Part shown: positions 32,889 to 41,613 of the stretch, piece by piece | Layout: the number at the start of each line of letters is the position of its first letter | Numbering within the stretch: position 1 is the first letter of the stretch | The notes under the pieces: model-generated | Seen by the model: only the letters and a program-made list of their open reading frames with translations | The model's database searches: none | What the model was told of the DNA's origin: nothing | Program-made: the position numbers and the translations under genes | Assembly (NCBI GenBank): GCA_017517665.1 | Contig: JAFWYP010000062.1 | Span: 1-59,489, forward strand | Origin: Clostridia bacterium | GTDB lineage: Bacteria > Bacillota > Clostridia > Oscillospirales > Acutalibacteraceae | DNA length: 59,489 nucleotides | Direction: 5' to 3'

Positions 32889-32926
32889 TGAAATATCTTC
32901 CAATAATATATATCAGGAGGGATATA

Positions 32927-34102
32927 ATGAATACAAATGCAATGTTCAAAATCGGTTACGGTCTTTATGTTCTTACCGCAAAGGAAAACGGATTTGATAA
33001 CGGCTGTATAATCAACACCGTTTCACAGGTAACGGTAAATCCCAACAGAATTACTGTTGCTGTCAACAAGGCAAATAAAACCCACGATATGATTCTTTCA
33101 AGCGGTGAATTCAATGTGAGCATTCTATCAACTTCCGCCACATTTGATATTTTTAAAGCATTCGGATTCAGAAGCGGTAAGGATGTTGATAAATTCAGCG
33201 ATTTCAAAGCTGTTGAAAGAAGCAATAACGGTCTTTATTACATTACCGAGGCAACAAATGCTTTTATTTCTGCAAAGGTTGTTAATGCAACGGATCTCGG
33301 TACTCATACACTTTTTCTTGCCGATGTTACCGACTGCGAAGTGCTTTCCGATGCAACGAGCGTAACCTATGATTATTATCATAAAAATATTAAGCCCAAG
33401 CCCGAAGTAAAGAAAACCGCAAAGGTTTATTACCGCTGTAAAATCTGCGGTTATATCTATGAGGGTGATGAACTTCCTGCAGATTTTATCTGCCCGCTTT
33501 GCAAACATCCCGCTTCCGATTTTGAAAGAGTTGAAGCGGTTGAAGTAAATAATAAAGGAGAGAATAACATGAATCTTAAAGGTACAAAAACAGAAAAGAA
33601 TCTTATGGCTGCTTTTTCAGGTGAATCAGAAGCAAGAAACAAATACACTTATTTTGCTTCCGTAGCTAAGAAGGAAGGTTTTGAACAGATTGCGGCAATC
33701 TTTACTGAAACCGCAAACAACGAAAAGGAACATGCTAAAATGTGGTTCAAGGCTCTCGGTGCACTTGGTGATACAGCACAGAATCTTCTCCACGCAGCAG
33801 AAGGCGAAAACTACGAATGGACAGATATGTATGCAACATTCGCAAAGGAAGCGGACGAAGAGGGCTTCACGGAGCTTGCAGAAAAATTCCGCATGGTAGC
33901 AGCTATCGAAAAGACCCATGAAGAAAGATACCGTGCACTTCTCAGCAATGTTGAAATGCAGAAGGTATTTGAAAAGGCAGAGGAAACAATGTGGGAGTGC
34001 CGTAACTGCGGTCACCTTGTAATGGGCAAGAAAGCTCCCGAGGTCTGCCCCGTTTGTGCACATCCTCAGGCTTACTTTGAAGTTAGAAAAGAAAACTATT
34101 AA
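32927..34102 (+). CDS. Flavin reductase-rubredoxin-rubrerythrin fusion protein
   Basis: 391 residues from the ATG at 32927 (AGGAGG upstream). Domains: FMN-binding split barrel of the flavoredoxin/flavin reductase type (about 1-155), rubredoxin ([13 protein letters not shown]...FICPLCKHP; Cys171, 174, 189, 192), then a four-helix rubrerythrin ([30 protein letters not shown] di-iron ligands) with a C-terminal rubredoxin-like site (WECRNCGH...CPVC). The join (codons 205-216, [12 protein letters not shown]) translates a perfect internal ribosome binding site: AAAGGAG at 33554-33560 and ATG at 33569. Two ancestral genes have thus become one frame, and free rubrerythrin (177 residues) may also be made. 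Role: peroxide and oxygen detoxification in an anaerobe. Confidence 0.92.
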   Translation: MNTNAMFKIGYGLYVLTAKENGFDNGCIINTVSQVTVNPNRITVAVNKANKTHDMILSSGEFNVSILSTSATFDIFKAFGFRSGKDVDKFSDFKAVERSNNGLYYITEATNAFISAKVVNATDLGTHTLFLADVTDCEVLSDATSVTYDYYHKNIKPKPEVKKTAKVYYRCKICGYIYEGDELPADFICPLCKHPASDFERVEAVEVNNKGENNMNLKGTKTEKNLMAAFSGESEARNKYTYFASVAKKEGFEQIAAIFTETANNEKEHAKMWFKALGALGDTAQNLLHAAEGENYEWTDMYATFAKEADEEGFTELAEKFRMVAAIEKTHEERYRALLSNVEMQKVFEKAEETMWECRNCGHLVMGKKAPEVCPVCAHPQAYFEVRKENY

Positions 34103-34115
34103 TTTATACAGCATT

Positions 34116-34152
34116 CAACCTCCGATTTTCAAAATCGGGGGTTGATATTTTT
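34116..34152 (+). terminator. Terminator of the rubrerythrin fusion gene
   Basis: A 14-bp stem (34116-34129 with 34131-34144, one G-U) followed by ATATTTTTT. Its right arm overlaps the next promoter's -35 box. Confidence 0.85.
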
Positions 34153-34170
34153 TATAAATAATTATATAAT
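34142..34170 (+). promoter_or_regulatory. Promoter of the cyclophilin lipoprotein operon
   Basis: TTGATA (34142-34147), 17 nt, TATAAT (34165-34170), 30 nt before the start codon. Confidence 0.75.
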
Positions 34171-34199
34171 TAACTAAATAATGTATAATGAGGTGTATT

Positions 34200-34889
34200 A
34201 TGAAGAGAATTTTAAAAATATCAGCATTGATTCTGGCGTTGGCATTGATTTTATGCTCCTGTGCAGATAATGTTACCATATTTACAAGCGGTACATCCGA
34301 TAAAACAACCGTTCCTGCAGGAAATATAAATAATAACGGTTTGTTTGAAAATGATAATTCCGAGTCCGAAGATAACAAATTTTCATCAGGCGAGCATCCT
34401 CGGGTTAAGTTTACAATGGAAAACGGCGGAAGCTTTGTTATCGAGCTCTATCCCGAATATGCACCGCAGACTGTTGAAAATTTTGTTGACCTTGTTTCTG
34501 ACGGATTCTATGACGGACTCACATTCCACAGAGTAGTTGAAGATTTCATGGCTCAGGGCGGCTGTCCCGAAGGTACGGGCAACGGCGGCAGCAGCAAGAA
34601 AATCAAAGGCGAGTTTGCGATAAATGGCTTTGAACAGAATATTCTTTCTCACACAAGAGGCGTTGTTTCAATGGCACGAGCAACATCATACAATTCCGCT
34701 TCATCTCAGTTCTTTATATGCTATTCCGATGCAACCTTCCTTGACGGTCAGTATGCTGCTTTCGGTCTGGTCGTTTCAGGCATGGAAGTTGTTGATTCAT
34801 TCCTCGAAATTGAAAGAACAATGGGCAGCGACGGTGCACTTTCAAAGCCCGTTGAACCCATTGTTATTGAAAAAGCGGAGGTGCTTTGA
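34200..34889 (+). CDS. Lipoprotein cyclophilin-type peptidyl-prolyl isomerase
   Basis: 229 residues from the ATG at 34200 (GAGGT upstream). Signal peptide with a lipobox-type LILCSC (Cys19 or Cys21 lipidated), an acidic/Asn-rich linker, and a cyclophilin domain from about residue 62: TFHRVVEDFMAQGG, SMARATSYNSASSQFFICY, FGLVVSGMEVVDSF. The Phe-His-Arg and Ser-Gln-Phe-Phe motifs are intact, so it should be active in folding of exported proteins. It is followed without a gap by a SecB-like gene. Confidence 0.92.
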   Translation: MKRILKISALILALALILCSCADNVTIFTSGTSDKTTVPAGNINNNGLFENDNSESEDNKFSSGEHPRVKFTMENGGSFVIELYPEYAPQTVENFVDLVSDGFYDGLTFHRVVEDFMAQGGCPEGTGNGGSSKKIKGEFAINGFEQNILSHTRGVVSMARATSYNSASSQFFICYSDATFLDGQYAAFGLVVSGMEVVDSFLEIERTMGSDGALSKPVEPIVIEKAEVL

Positions 34890-35279
34890 TTGAAAAACAT
34901 AACTTTCAAAACATTCAAGGCATCCGAAATCGAGTTTGTGAATAAACATGAAAACGGAACAAGAATTGAGTTTGAAAACAAATATTCATATAATGTCAAA
35001 TATTCGCCGAATAATACCTGCATAGGTGAATTCACCGTTGAAGTTAATGATAAGGCGAATAAGGATAAATTTCATATCAAGGCTGTTGTTCTCGGAATAT
35101 TCACATATAATTCCGAGTCCCCAAAAGAGGTTATTCATGTTGAAACATATAAGGAGCTTTTCCCTTATGTGAGAACAATGATTTCTTCTCTTACGGTTAA
35201 TGCGGGAATTCCTCCTGTTATTATTCCTAATTTTGATATTGAATCTCAGAATATTTACAGATTTGAAAAGACTTGTTAA
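34890..35279 (+). CDS. SecB-like protein
   Basis: 129 residues from a TTG with GGAGG eight nt upstream, starting at the base after the cyclophilin stop. Four alternating strands are followed by LFPYVRTMISSLTVNAGIPP, which matches the most conserved SecB segment (YPYAR...SL...GGFPP). SecB is a tetrameric export chaperone, mainly proteobacterial; Firmicute homologues exist alone or with toxin-antitoxin genes. The position after an exported folding factor suggests a role in secretion or assembly. No toxin-antitoxin pair is adjacent. Confidence 0.72.
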   Translation: MKNITFKTFKASEIEFVNKHENGTRIEFENKYSYNVKYSPNNTCIGEFTVEVNDKANKDKFHIKAVVLGIFTYNSESPKEVIHVETYKELFPYVRTMISSLTVNAGIPPVIIPNFDIESQNIYRFEKTC

Positions 35280-35298
35280 AGAGAAAGAGGTATAAAAA

Positions 35299-36732
35299 AT
35301 GGATATTATGGATCTTGCCATGAAAGGCATATGTGCAATAACAAAAAACTTCGGAAAAAAAGTTCAGAAAAATTCTGTTGCACCCGAAATTGAAAAAGTG
35401 AACCCCGTTGAAATCAAGGGCAAAGGCTATAAAATGGGTTTTGCAAAGACCGAAATTATGCCCGACCTTAACAGCGGAAAAACCTATTGGATTGCAGGTC
35501 ACGGCTCGGGTCATAAAATGGAGGGTGTTCTTTCACCCGTGTTCGTAAGTGCTGTATGGATTGATTGCGGAAACGATGAAGGCATCCTTTGGCTTGGCGG
35601 CGATATCGTCGGTATGACAAGAGTTGAAGTTAATAAAATCCGTTCAATGATTATGGCATCCGATAAAATTAAGGGATGCAAGTGCATCAACTTCAGTTGT
35701 ACTCACAGCCATTCGGGTATAGATACACTCGGTTATTGGGGTAAGCCCAATCTTGTAAGCATTCCTTCCGACGGCAAAGACCCCGAATATATGGAAATGC
35801 TTATGAAAAAAGCTGTTAAGGTTGCCGAAGAAGCTTATGCAAACAGAAAAGGCGGTAAGCTTTTCTACGGTGAAATCAAGGTTGAAAACGGTCTTGAAAC
35901 AAGAAGAGGCTTCCTTGACAGACACGAAATTTTAACAAGATTCCGTTTTGTACCTGCTGACGGTTCAAATGATATATGGATTATGAATTTCGGCGGACAT
36001 CCCAACTCGCTCGGCGGTTCAAACCGTATGCTCAGCGGTGAATATCCCTATTTTATGCGTGAGCAGATTCTTGCCGAAAAGGGTGCAGAGGTTCTTTTCG
36101 GTATCGGTGCAATCGGCGCAATGGATGTTGCTGAACTTGATAAAGATGATAATGTTAACTGCATTAAGCTTCAGGCAAAAATGCTTGCTGATGCGGCTCT
36201 CAAGATTGATAACGATGTTGAGCTTAAACCCGAAATGAAGTTCATTCAGCAGCCCTTCTATCTTCCCGTAGGCAACTATGTTCTTACTCTTCTTGCAATG
36301 CGCCATGTCATGAGCTTCAACGCATATCCTTGCAAGGAAAGCGATACGGGCATTGCAATGATGACAGAAATGACTTATATGTCAATCGGCGGTAAGAATA
36401 TTCTTCTTCTTCCCGGCGAAAGCTTTGTTTCAACCGTTTACGGCGGATATAAAAATGCAGATACATCGCCCACAGGTGAAGGCGGAGAAGTTAACCCCAC
36501 TCCTCTTGCTGAAATCGCAGGAGATCCCGATATGATTGTTTTCGGTGTTTCAAATGACATGACAGGCTATGTTGTACCTCCTAATGATTTCATTCTTCAT
36601 CCTACACAGCCTTATCTTAACGGCTACAGAGATAAGTTTGACCTTAATCATTACCATGAAACAAACTCCATGGGTATCGGTACTCAGAAGGTGATTGCAG
36701 ATACTTTTGCAGATGTTGTTTCAAGATTTTAA
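35299..36732 (+). CDS. Neutral/alkaline ceramidase-like hydrolase
   Basis: 477 residues. FSCTHSHSGIDTLGYW (about 133-148) has the T-H-S-H-S-G motif of the neutral ceramidase N-terminal domain, where His residues bind Zn and a Ser nearby is catalytic. NFGGHPNSLGG, GAIGAMDVA and LLLPGESFVS also fit the fold. The N-terminus (MDIMDLAMKGICAITKNFGK) is weakly hydrophobic; export is uncertain. The normal reaction is amide hydrolysis of N-acyl sphingosine; bacterial members may act on other lipids. 3 nt upstream of a TauE/SafE permease gene. Confidence 0.78.
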   Translation: MDIMDLAMKGICAITKNFGKKVQKNSVAPEIEKVNPVEIKGKGYKMGFAKTEIMPDLNSGKTYWIAGHGSGHKMEGVLSPVFVSAVWIDCGNDEGILWLGGDIVGMTRVEVNKIRSMIMASDKIKGCKCINFSCTHSHSGIDTLGYWGKPNLVSIPSDGKDPEYMEMLMKKAVKVAEEAYANRKGGKLFYGEIKVENGLETRRGFLDRHEILTRFRFVPADGSNDIWIMNFGGHPNSLGGSNRMLSGEYPYFMREQILAEKGAEVLFGIGAIGAMDVAELDKDDNVNCIKLQAKMLADAALKIDNDVELKPEMKFIQQPFYLPVGNYVLTLLAMRHVMSFNAYPCKESDTGIAMMTEMTYMSIGGKNILLLPGESFVSTVYGGYKNADTSPTGEGGEVNPTPLAEIAGDPDMIVFGVSNDMTGYVVPPNDFILHPTQPYLNGYRDKFDLNHYHETNSMGIGTQKVIADTFADVVSRF

Positions 36733-36735
36733 AAT

Positions 36736-37527
36736 ATGCTTCAGTTGATTTATGCGGCTGTTATTCTTGCCGCAACAACTCTCGGTGCATTTGTCGGACT
36801 TGGCGGAGGCGTTATAATTAAACCCGTTCTTGACTTTATAGGCGCTGAACCAAGAATGCAGGTTGATTTTCTGTCATGCGTTGCTGTGTTTACAATGTCA
36901 ATAGTTTCAACCTGCAAGCAGATAAAGGATAAAACAGAGTTTAAGAAGAATATTGTTATACTTATTGCTCTCGGTTCGATTGCGGGCGGATTTCTCGGAA
37001 GTTTTTGCATGGATATGCTTGAGGGTACAACGGATTCAAACATAATCCGCTGTGTTCAGGCGTTTATTCTCGCCTCTTTGCTTTCGGCTGTTTGCTTTTA
37101 TGTTGCCAAAGAACGTAGGTCATTCCGCGTAGAAAACAATATTGTGATATTTTTTGTTGGACTTTCTCTCGGATTTCTCGCATCCTTTTTGGGAATAGGC
37201 GGCGGTCCGATAAATGTTGCCGTATTAACATTGTTCTTCTCTATGAATGTCAAGGAATCGGCTGTTTATTCGGTTGCAATCATCTTTTTTTCTCAGCTTT
37301 CAAAGCTTGTTACAATGTTTGCTGGCTCCGGAATTGAAGCATATTCGCATCAATGGAAAACCCTGATTTTTATTCTTCCTGCCGCAATTCTCGGCGGTAT
37401 AATCGGTTCGGGATTCAACCGCAAGTTTGACGATAAAATAATCAGAAAAGTTTTTACTTTTGTGATGATTGTTCTTGTTATTCTTAATGTTTACAACGGT
37501 GTTAATTATTTTATTGCTGCAAATTAG
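36736..37527 (+). CDS. TauE/SafE-family membrane permease
   Basis: 263 residues, about eight membrane helices in two repeated halves: GAFVGLGGGVIIKPVLDFIG (18-37) and LGFLASFLGIGGGPINVAVL (about 150-169) are the two GxGGG signature loops. The family exports organic anions such as sulfite, sulfoacetate or C2 sulfonates. It directly follows the ceramidase-like gene; a product of that enzyme could be its cargo (inference). Confidence 0.88.
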   Translation: MLQLIYAAVILAATTLGAFVGLGGGVIIKPVLDFIGAEPRMQVDFLSCVAVFTMSIVSTCKQIKDKTEFKKNIVILIALGSIAGGFLGSFCMDMLEGTTDSNIIRCVQAFILASLLSAVCFYVAKERRSFRVENNIVIFFVGLSLGFLASFLGIGGGPINVAVLTLFFSMNVKESAVYSVAIIFFSQLSKLVTMFAGSGIEAYSHQWKTLIFILPAAILGGIIGSGFNRKFDDKIIRKVFTFVMIVLVILNVYNGVNYFIAAN

Positions 37528-37539
37528 AAAGGGAAATAT

Positions 37540-38562
37540 ATGACCCGTAAAGAAATAACGCTTTTAAATCTCGGAAAAAGCCTTGATGACCTTGCAAACC
37601 TTGACCCTAAAGGTTACGGCGTTTGTAAACTGCTGTATAAAGCGGCTTATGATTTTACGGGCAGACCCTTATGTCTTAATGCGGCTGAGCTTTTATGCAA
37701 CACTTTGAAAAAAGATGCTGTTGTATTTATTTTAACGGGATTTGTTTTATCTCCGTTCAATAAAGCCGAAACCGACGGAGTGATTTCATCTTCGTTGCTT
37801 GCGTCGGCACTTGAAAAAATTTTCAATGTCAAAACGGTTATTGTCTGTCCCGATGAAGCAGGTTATGCAATAAAAAGGCTTATGAGTTATCTTGAAACTC
37901 ACAGCGAAATATATATTTTTACAAAAGAATCTGATAAAACCGAAGAAGAATGCGATAAAATTCTCTCGCAGTTTAAACCCGATGCCGTGATAAGTATTGA
38001 ATGTCCATCTGCAAACAAAAACGGCAGATACCATAATGCAGGCGGTATTGATGTAACAAATCTTGAAGCAAAAACAGATTTGCTTTTTGAAAAACTCTGC
38101 AAATCGGGTGTTCCCAATATTGCGATAGGCGATCTTGGTAATGAAATCGGTATGGGAACTATTGCGGATTGTATTGAAAAATCCATTCCCTCTGATTGCG
38201 TATGCTGCGGAAAGGGCGGAATAACAGCGAGAACTAAGGCGGATAATATTATTACCGCAACAGTTTCTGATTGGGGTTGTTATTCTTTGATTTGTATGCT
38301 TGCATATATGACAGGAAAACCCGAGTTGATGCATGATTCAAATTTGCAGGAAAAACTGATGATTTCTGCATCTGAAAACGGTCTTATTGATATGTGGGGA
38401 GAGCATATTCCCGCAATTGACGGCTTCGGTATTAAAATAACGGGACTTATTGTTGACCTTATGCGTGAAACAATGCTTAATGTTATTGGCTGCCGCGATA
38501 AATTTCAAAAACAGTTTGATACTGTTTCAGATAAAAACTCTTTTGCAGGTGAATTGATATGA
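37540..38562 (+). CDS. DUF4392 / D-glutamate cyclase-like protein
   Basis: 340 residues, AAAGGGAAA upstream. VVFILTGFVLSPFNKAETDG (about 65-84), IECPSANKNGRYHNAGGIDV, PNIAIGDLGNEIGMG and VSDWGCYSLICMLAYMT match the DUF4392 domain, which in D-glutamate cyclase interconverts D-glutamate and 5-oxo-D-proline. Cytosolic. It overlaps alanine racemase by 4 nt (ATGA), giving a D-amino-acid gene pair. The activity is inferred from the family. Confidence 0.8.
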   Translation: MTRKEITLLNLGKSLDDLANLDPKGYGVCKLLYKAAYDFTGRPLCLNAAELLCNTLKKDAVVFILTGFVLSPFNKAETDGVISSSLLASALEKIFNVKTVIVCPDEAGYAIKRLMSYLETHSEIYIFTKESDKTEEECDKILSQFKPDAVISIECPSANKNGRYHNAGGIDVTNLEAKTDLLFEKLCKSGVPNIAIGDLGNEIGMGTIADCIEKSIPSDCVCCGKGGITARTKADNIITATVSDWGCYSLICMLAYMTGKPELMHDSNLQEKLMISASENGLIDMWGEHIPAIDGFGIKITGLIVDLMRETMLNVIGCRDKFQKQFDTVSDKNSFAGELI

Positions 38563-39713
38563 TTACAATTAACGAAGCTTTCGGATATCGAAGAAGCTTC
38601 GCTTGCGTCGATGTAGGCGCAATTAAAAATAACTTCGATGAATTGAAAAAGCGTCTGCCTGAAAAAACCAAAACGATGGCGGTTGTTAAAGCTGACGCAT
38701 ACGGTCACGGTGCGATAAAGGTTGCAAAAGCGCTTGCAGACAGAGCTGATTTTTTTGCTGTTGCTGTTATTGATGAAGCGCTCGAGCTTCGCGAAAACGG
38801 TATAAATAATCCTATTCTTATTCTGACTTACACAAGCCCTTATCAGTTTGAAGAGCTTATTAATAACGGATTTATTCCCACAGTATACAGCTTTTCGGAT
38901 GCAAAAAGACTTTCAGAAACTGCTTGCAGACTCAGCAAAAAAGTTGTTATTCATATCGCAGTTGACACAGGAATGAGCCGTATCGGTTTAGCGGATATAC
39001 CTGAAAGTGTTGAGGTTATTAAGAGGATTTCCGAACTTCCCATGGTTGAAATCGAAGGAATATTCAGTCATTTTGCTTGTGCTGATTGTGAGGACAAAAC
39101 CTGTGCAATGGGTCAGAAAAAGAGATTTGACAGTTTTGTTGAAATGGTTGAAAACGCAGGTGTAATTATTCCTCTCAAGCATATGTGTAACAGTGCGGGT
39201 ACGATTGATTTTGATTTCTCTTATGATATTGTCAGAATCGGCATTGCTCTTTACGGACTTTATCCCTCGGATGAGGTTGATAAATCCAAAGTGAAGCTTA
39301 CTCCCGCCATGGAGGTTTACAGCCACATTATTCATATCAAGGATATCGAAAAAGGTGTTTCTGTCGGATACGGACATACTTATACCGCCCCTGAAAAAAG
39401 AACCGTTGCAACCGTTTGTATAGGATATGCCGACGGCTTCAACAGAGCATTTTCAAACAGAGGATATGTTCTTGTTAACGGTAAAAAGGCACCGATTATC
39501 GGTAAGGTCTGCATGGACCAGATAATGGTTGATATAACCGGTATTGAGAATGTGAATATTGGTGATTATGCGGTTATCATGGGCAGAAGCGGCGATGAAA
39601 TTATAACCGCCGAGAAACTCGGTGAAATGAGTGACAGCTTTAATTATGAAATAATATGCACATTCATGCCCAGAATAATCAGAGTTTACTGTGAAGACGG
39701 TAAAATCATATAA
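38559..39713 (+). CDS. alr: Alanine racemase
   Basis: 384 residues, normal length. The PLP Lys lies in AVVKADAYGHG (Lys44); HIAVDTGMSRIG, HMCNSAGTIDF, VGYGHTY (catalytic Tyr) and IGKVCMDQIMVD (active-site Met/Asp of the partner subunit) follow. It makes D-Ala for peptidoglycan. Terminator just downstream. Confidence 0.96.
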   Translation: MITINEAFGYRRSFACVDVGAIKNNFDELKKRLPEKTKTMAVVKADAYGHGAIKVAKALADRADFFAVAVIDEALELRENGINNPILILTYTSPYQFEELINNGFIPTVYSFSDAKRLSETACRLSKKVVIHIAVDTGMSRIGLADIPESVEVIKRISELPMVEIEGIFSHFACADCEDKTCAMGQKKRFDSFVEMVENAGVIIPLKHMCNSAGTIDFDFSYDIVRIGIALYGLYPSDEVDKSKVKLTPAMEVYSHIIHIKDIEKGVSVGYGHTYTAPEKRTVATVCIGYADGFNRAFSNRGYVLVNGKKAPIIGKVCMDQIMVDITGIENVNIGDYAVIMGRSGDEIITAEKLGEMSDSFNYEIICTFMPRIIRVYCEDGKII

Positions 39714-39745
39714 AAATTTCCCCTCTGTTTTACAGAGGGGATTAT
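39713..39745. terminator. Shared terminator of alr and the 40575 gene
   Basis: A perfect 8-bp stem CCCCTCTG (39720-39727) / CAGAGGGG (39733-39740), loop TTTTA. The minus-strand side is followed by AAATTTTTAT, so it serves the convergent gene best. Confidence 0.85.
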
Positions 39746-39750
39746 TGCTT

Positions 39751-40575
39751 TTAAGGCATATAAGGGTTTTCTTCGTATTCATAATCCTCGGGCATAATCA
39801 TAGGACGGAAATAATTGATTGTGTAATCAATTCCCCACTGACCTTTTTTGCCCTGCCAATATTTTGAATGAGGTTCGATTGAAAGCATGCCGTTATAATT
39901 TTTTGTATAAAGAATATCCATAGCTGCGCCCCAGTTGATGCTGTCAAGACCTGCGGGTGCATCGTCATAAACATCGTTATCGAAATAAACGCAGCCTTTG
40001 AGGTGAAAATGATAGAATCTGTCACCCCAGTCACGCATTTCCGCAAGATAATTGCCGTTATCATAAAGACAATGCGAAATGTCGTATTTGATGCCGAGGT
40101 CGGGGAGTGCAGAAAGGACAACTTCCCAAGCCTTGGGTTCAACAATGAAGTTTTCCCAACGGCAGTTATAAACCGCAATCTTAACATTTTTTTCTTTTCC
40201 GAATTCAATAAGCTTGCCAAGATAGTCGATTGCTATGTTGCAGTTTTCGTAAAAGCTCTTGCTGTCAACATAATTTACTCCGCAATTGTAAACGGGGCAG
40301 CCGATAATTGAGGCGGCTTCAATAATGTTCAAATCGTCTTTGAGTGCCTCGGGGATTACATTGCCGTTATCGTTAATTCTTGTCATGCCCCATCTGCCCA
40401 TTGAGCCGACGGGAATGCCGTATTTATCGCTGTAACCTTTGATTTTACTTGCTTTTGAAAGAAATTCTTCTGAATCATAATTGTGGTTTACGCAAAATTC
40501 AACTGCATTAAGACCTTTGTTTTTTACATATTCGAAACAGCCTTCATCCCAACCGTTGATAATACCGAGTTTCAT
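39751..40575 (-). CDS. Sugar phosphate isomerase/epimerase (xylose-isomerase-like TIM barrel)
   Basis: 274 residues. MKLGIINGWDEGCFEYVKNK, GLNAVEFC, YDISHCLYDN and FYHFHLKGC...GMLSIEPHS give the AP-endonuclease-2/xylose-isomerase TIM-barrel metal ligands (Glu, Asp, His, Glu). Typical members epimerise or isomerise sugars or inosose. 3 nt downstream of the DUF2156 gene on the same strand. Confidence 0.85.
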   Translation of the reverse strand: MKLGIINGWDEGCFEYVKNKGLNAVEFCVNHNYDSEEFLSKASKIKGYSDKYGIPVGSMGRWGMTRINDNGNVIPEALKDDLNIIEAASIIGCPVYNCGVNYVDSKSFYENCNIAIDYLGKLIEFGKEKNVKIAVYNCRWENFIVEPKAWEVVLSALPDLGIKYDISHCLYDNGNYLAEMRDWGDRFYHFHLKGCVYFDNDVYDDAPAGLDSINWGAAMDILYTKNYNGMLSIEPHSKYWQGKKGQWGIDYTINYFRPMIMPEDYEYEENPYMP

Positions 40576-40578
40576 ATT

Positions 40579-41469
40579 TCAACAACCTTTCTTTAAATAT
40601 ACAGTATTTTTTTCAAGCAGCTCAATCGGACGGTAAGAAAGCTTTGCCTTTCTTAATCCCTCATCGCCGCTGTCATCCTCACGGTTAACGAATTTTATTT
40701 CGTCGCTCTGTGCATACATCTTAAGAAATTGATTAGTTACCATCTGATATGCACCGTGATATTCAATGTTCGCCTTTTCAATATGGCAAATAAGAGTATC
40801 GCCGATTATTTCACCGACGGAATAGCCTATAATCTTCCCGTCAACCTTAAGTACTCCGCCGAGCAATCCGTATTCTTCATAATTTTCGAGCACATCAATG
40901 CATCGTTCCAATTCATAACGTGCAATATCGTCTTTTTCGGAATTAAAAGAAAAGTTCTTCGTAAATTCAATTGTTTCGGGGATGATTTCTTTCGTTATCG
41001 GTTCAAAAGAAAAATTCTTATAAAGCTTCAGAAATTTATTAATATGATTTCTCGGTGTACTGTATTTTTTGCCTGAAAGATTCATTAACGATTCTTTGTC
41101 ATAGATATAATCAAACATATCTCGGTCAGCTTCGACAACACAGTAGCAATACCGCTTAAAAAGCACAGGAAGCTCGTTTTTGTTAACAGAGCACATAACA
41201 CACGGCAGATTGTTCTTTTCGCAATATTCATCAATCGCATCAAGCCCTGCCTGAATATTCTTGCCTATTGGGAAAGAAAAGCAGCTTTTACCCTTGAACT
41301 TTGATAAAAGTATAAGCGTGCCGTCTGTTATTGCATAGTGATTTCCGTAGTACTCGTGCCACATAATAATTGTCCCTACCGACCTGTCGCACTGTCTTGT
41401 GGGGTAAGCGTTGAAATACGCTTTTAATATCGGATAATCTTCTCTTTCGATTTTTTTGAAATTCAGCAT
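40579..41469 (-). CDS. DUF2156 GNAT-like acyltransferase
   Basis: 296 residues from the ATG at 41469 (AAGGTG upstream, preferred over a TTG nine codons earlier). LNFKKIEREDYPILKAYF, the central YSTPRNHINKFLK and the second-half GLLGGVLKVDGKIIGYSVGE, ending in IKFVNREDDSGDEGLRKAKL, are marks of the DUF2156 fold, related to the C-terminal domain of MprF and to FemX-like aminoacyl-tRNA transferases. Target unknown; lipid or peptidoglycan aminoacylation are the usual guesses. Confidence 0.82.
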   Translation of the reverse strand: MLNFKKIEREDYPILKAYFNAYPTRQCDRSVGTIIMWHEYYGNHYAITDGTLILLSKFKGKSCFSFPIGKNIQAGLDAIDEYCEKNNLPCVMCSVNKNELPVLFKRYCYCVVEADRDMFDYIYDKESLMNLSGKKYSTPRNHINKFLKLYKNFSFEPITKEIIPETIEFTKNFSFNSEKDDIARYELERCIDVLENYEEYGLLGGVLKVDGKIIGYSVGEIIGDTLICHIEKANIEYHGAYQMVTNQFLKMYAQSDEIKFVNREDDSGDEGLRKAKLSYRPIELLEKNTVYLKKGC

Positions 41470-41552
41470 ACTGCACCTTTTGAATTTTTTTATCATTATA
41501 TCATTATGAAAATAAAATGTAAATATTTAAAAAACAAAAGTTAAAATTTTAG

Positions 41553-41581
41553 TTGCATATAGTTTTGTATTCTGTTATATT
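41553..41581 (+). promoter_or_regulatory. Promoter of the glycan-degradation operon
   Basis: TTGCAT (41553-41558), 17 nt, TATATT (41576-41581), 33 nt before the first start codon. Confidence 0.72.
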
Positions 41582-41613
41582 AAATATGTATATTTTAAAT
41601 TAGGGGTGAAGAT

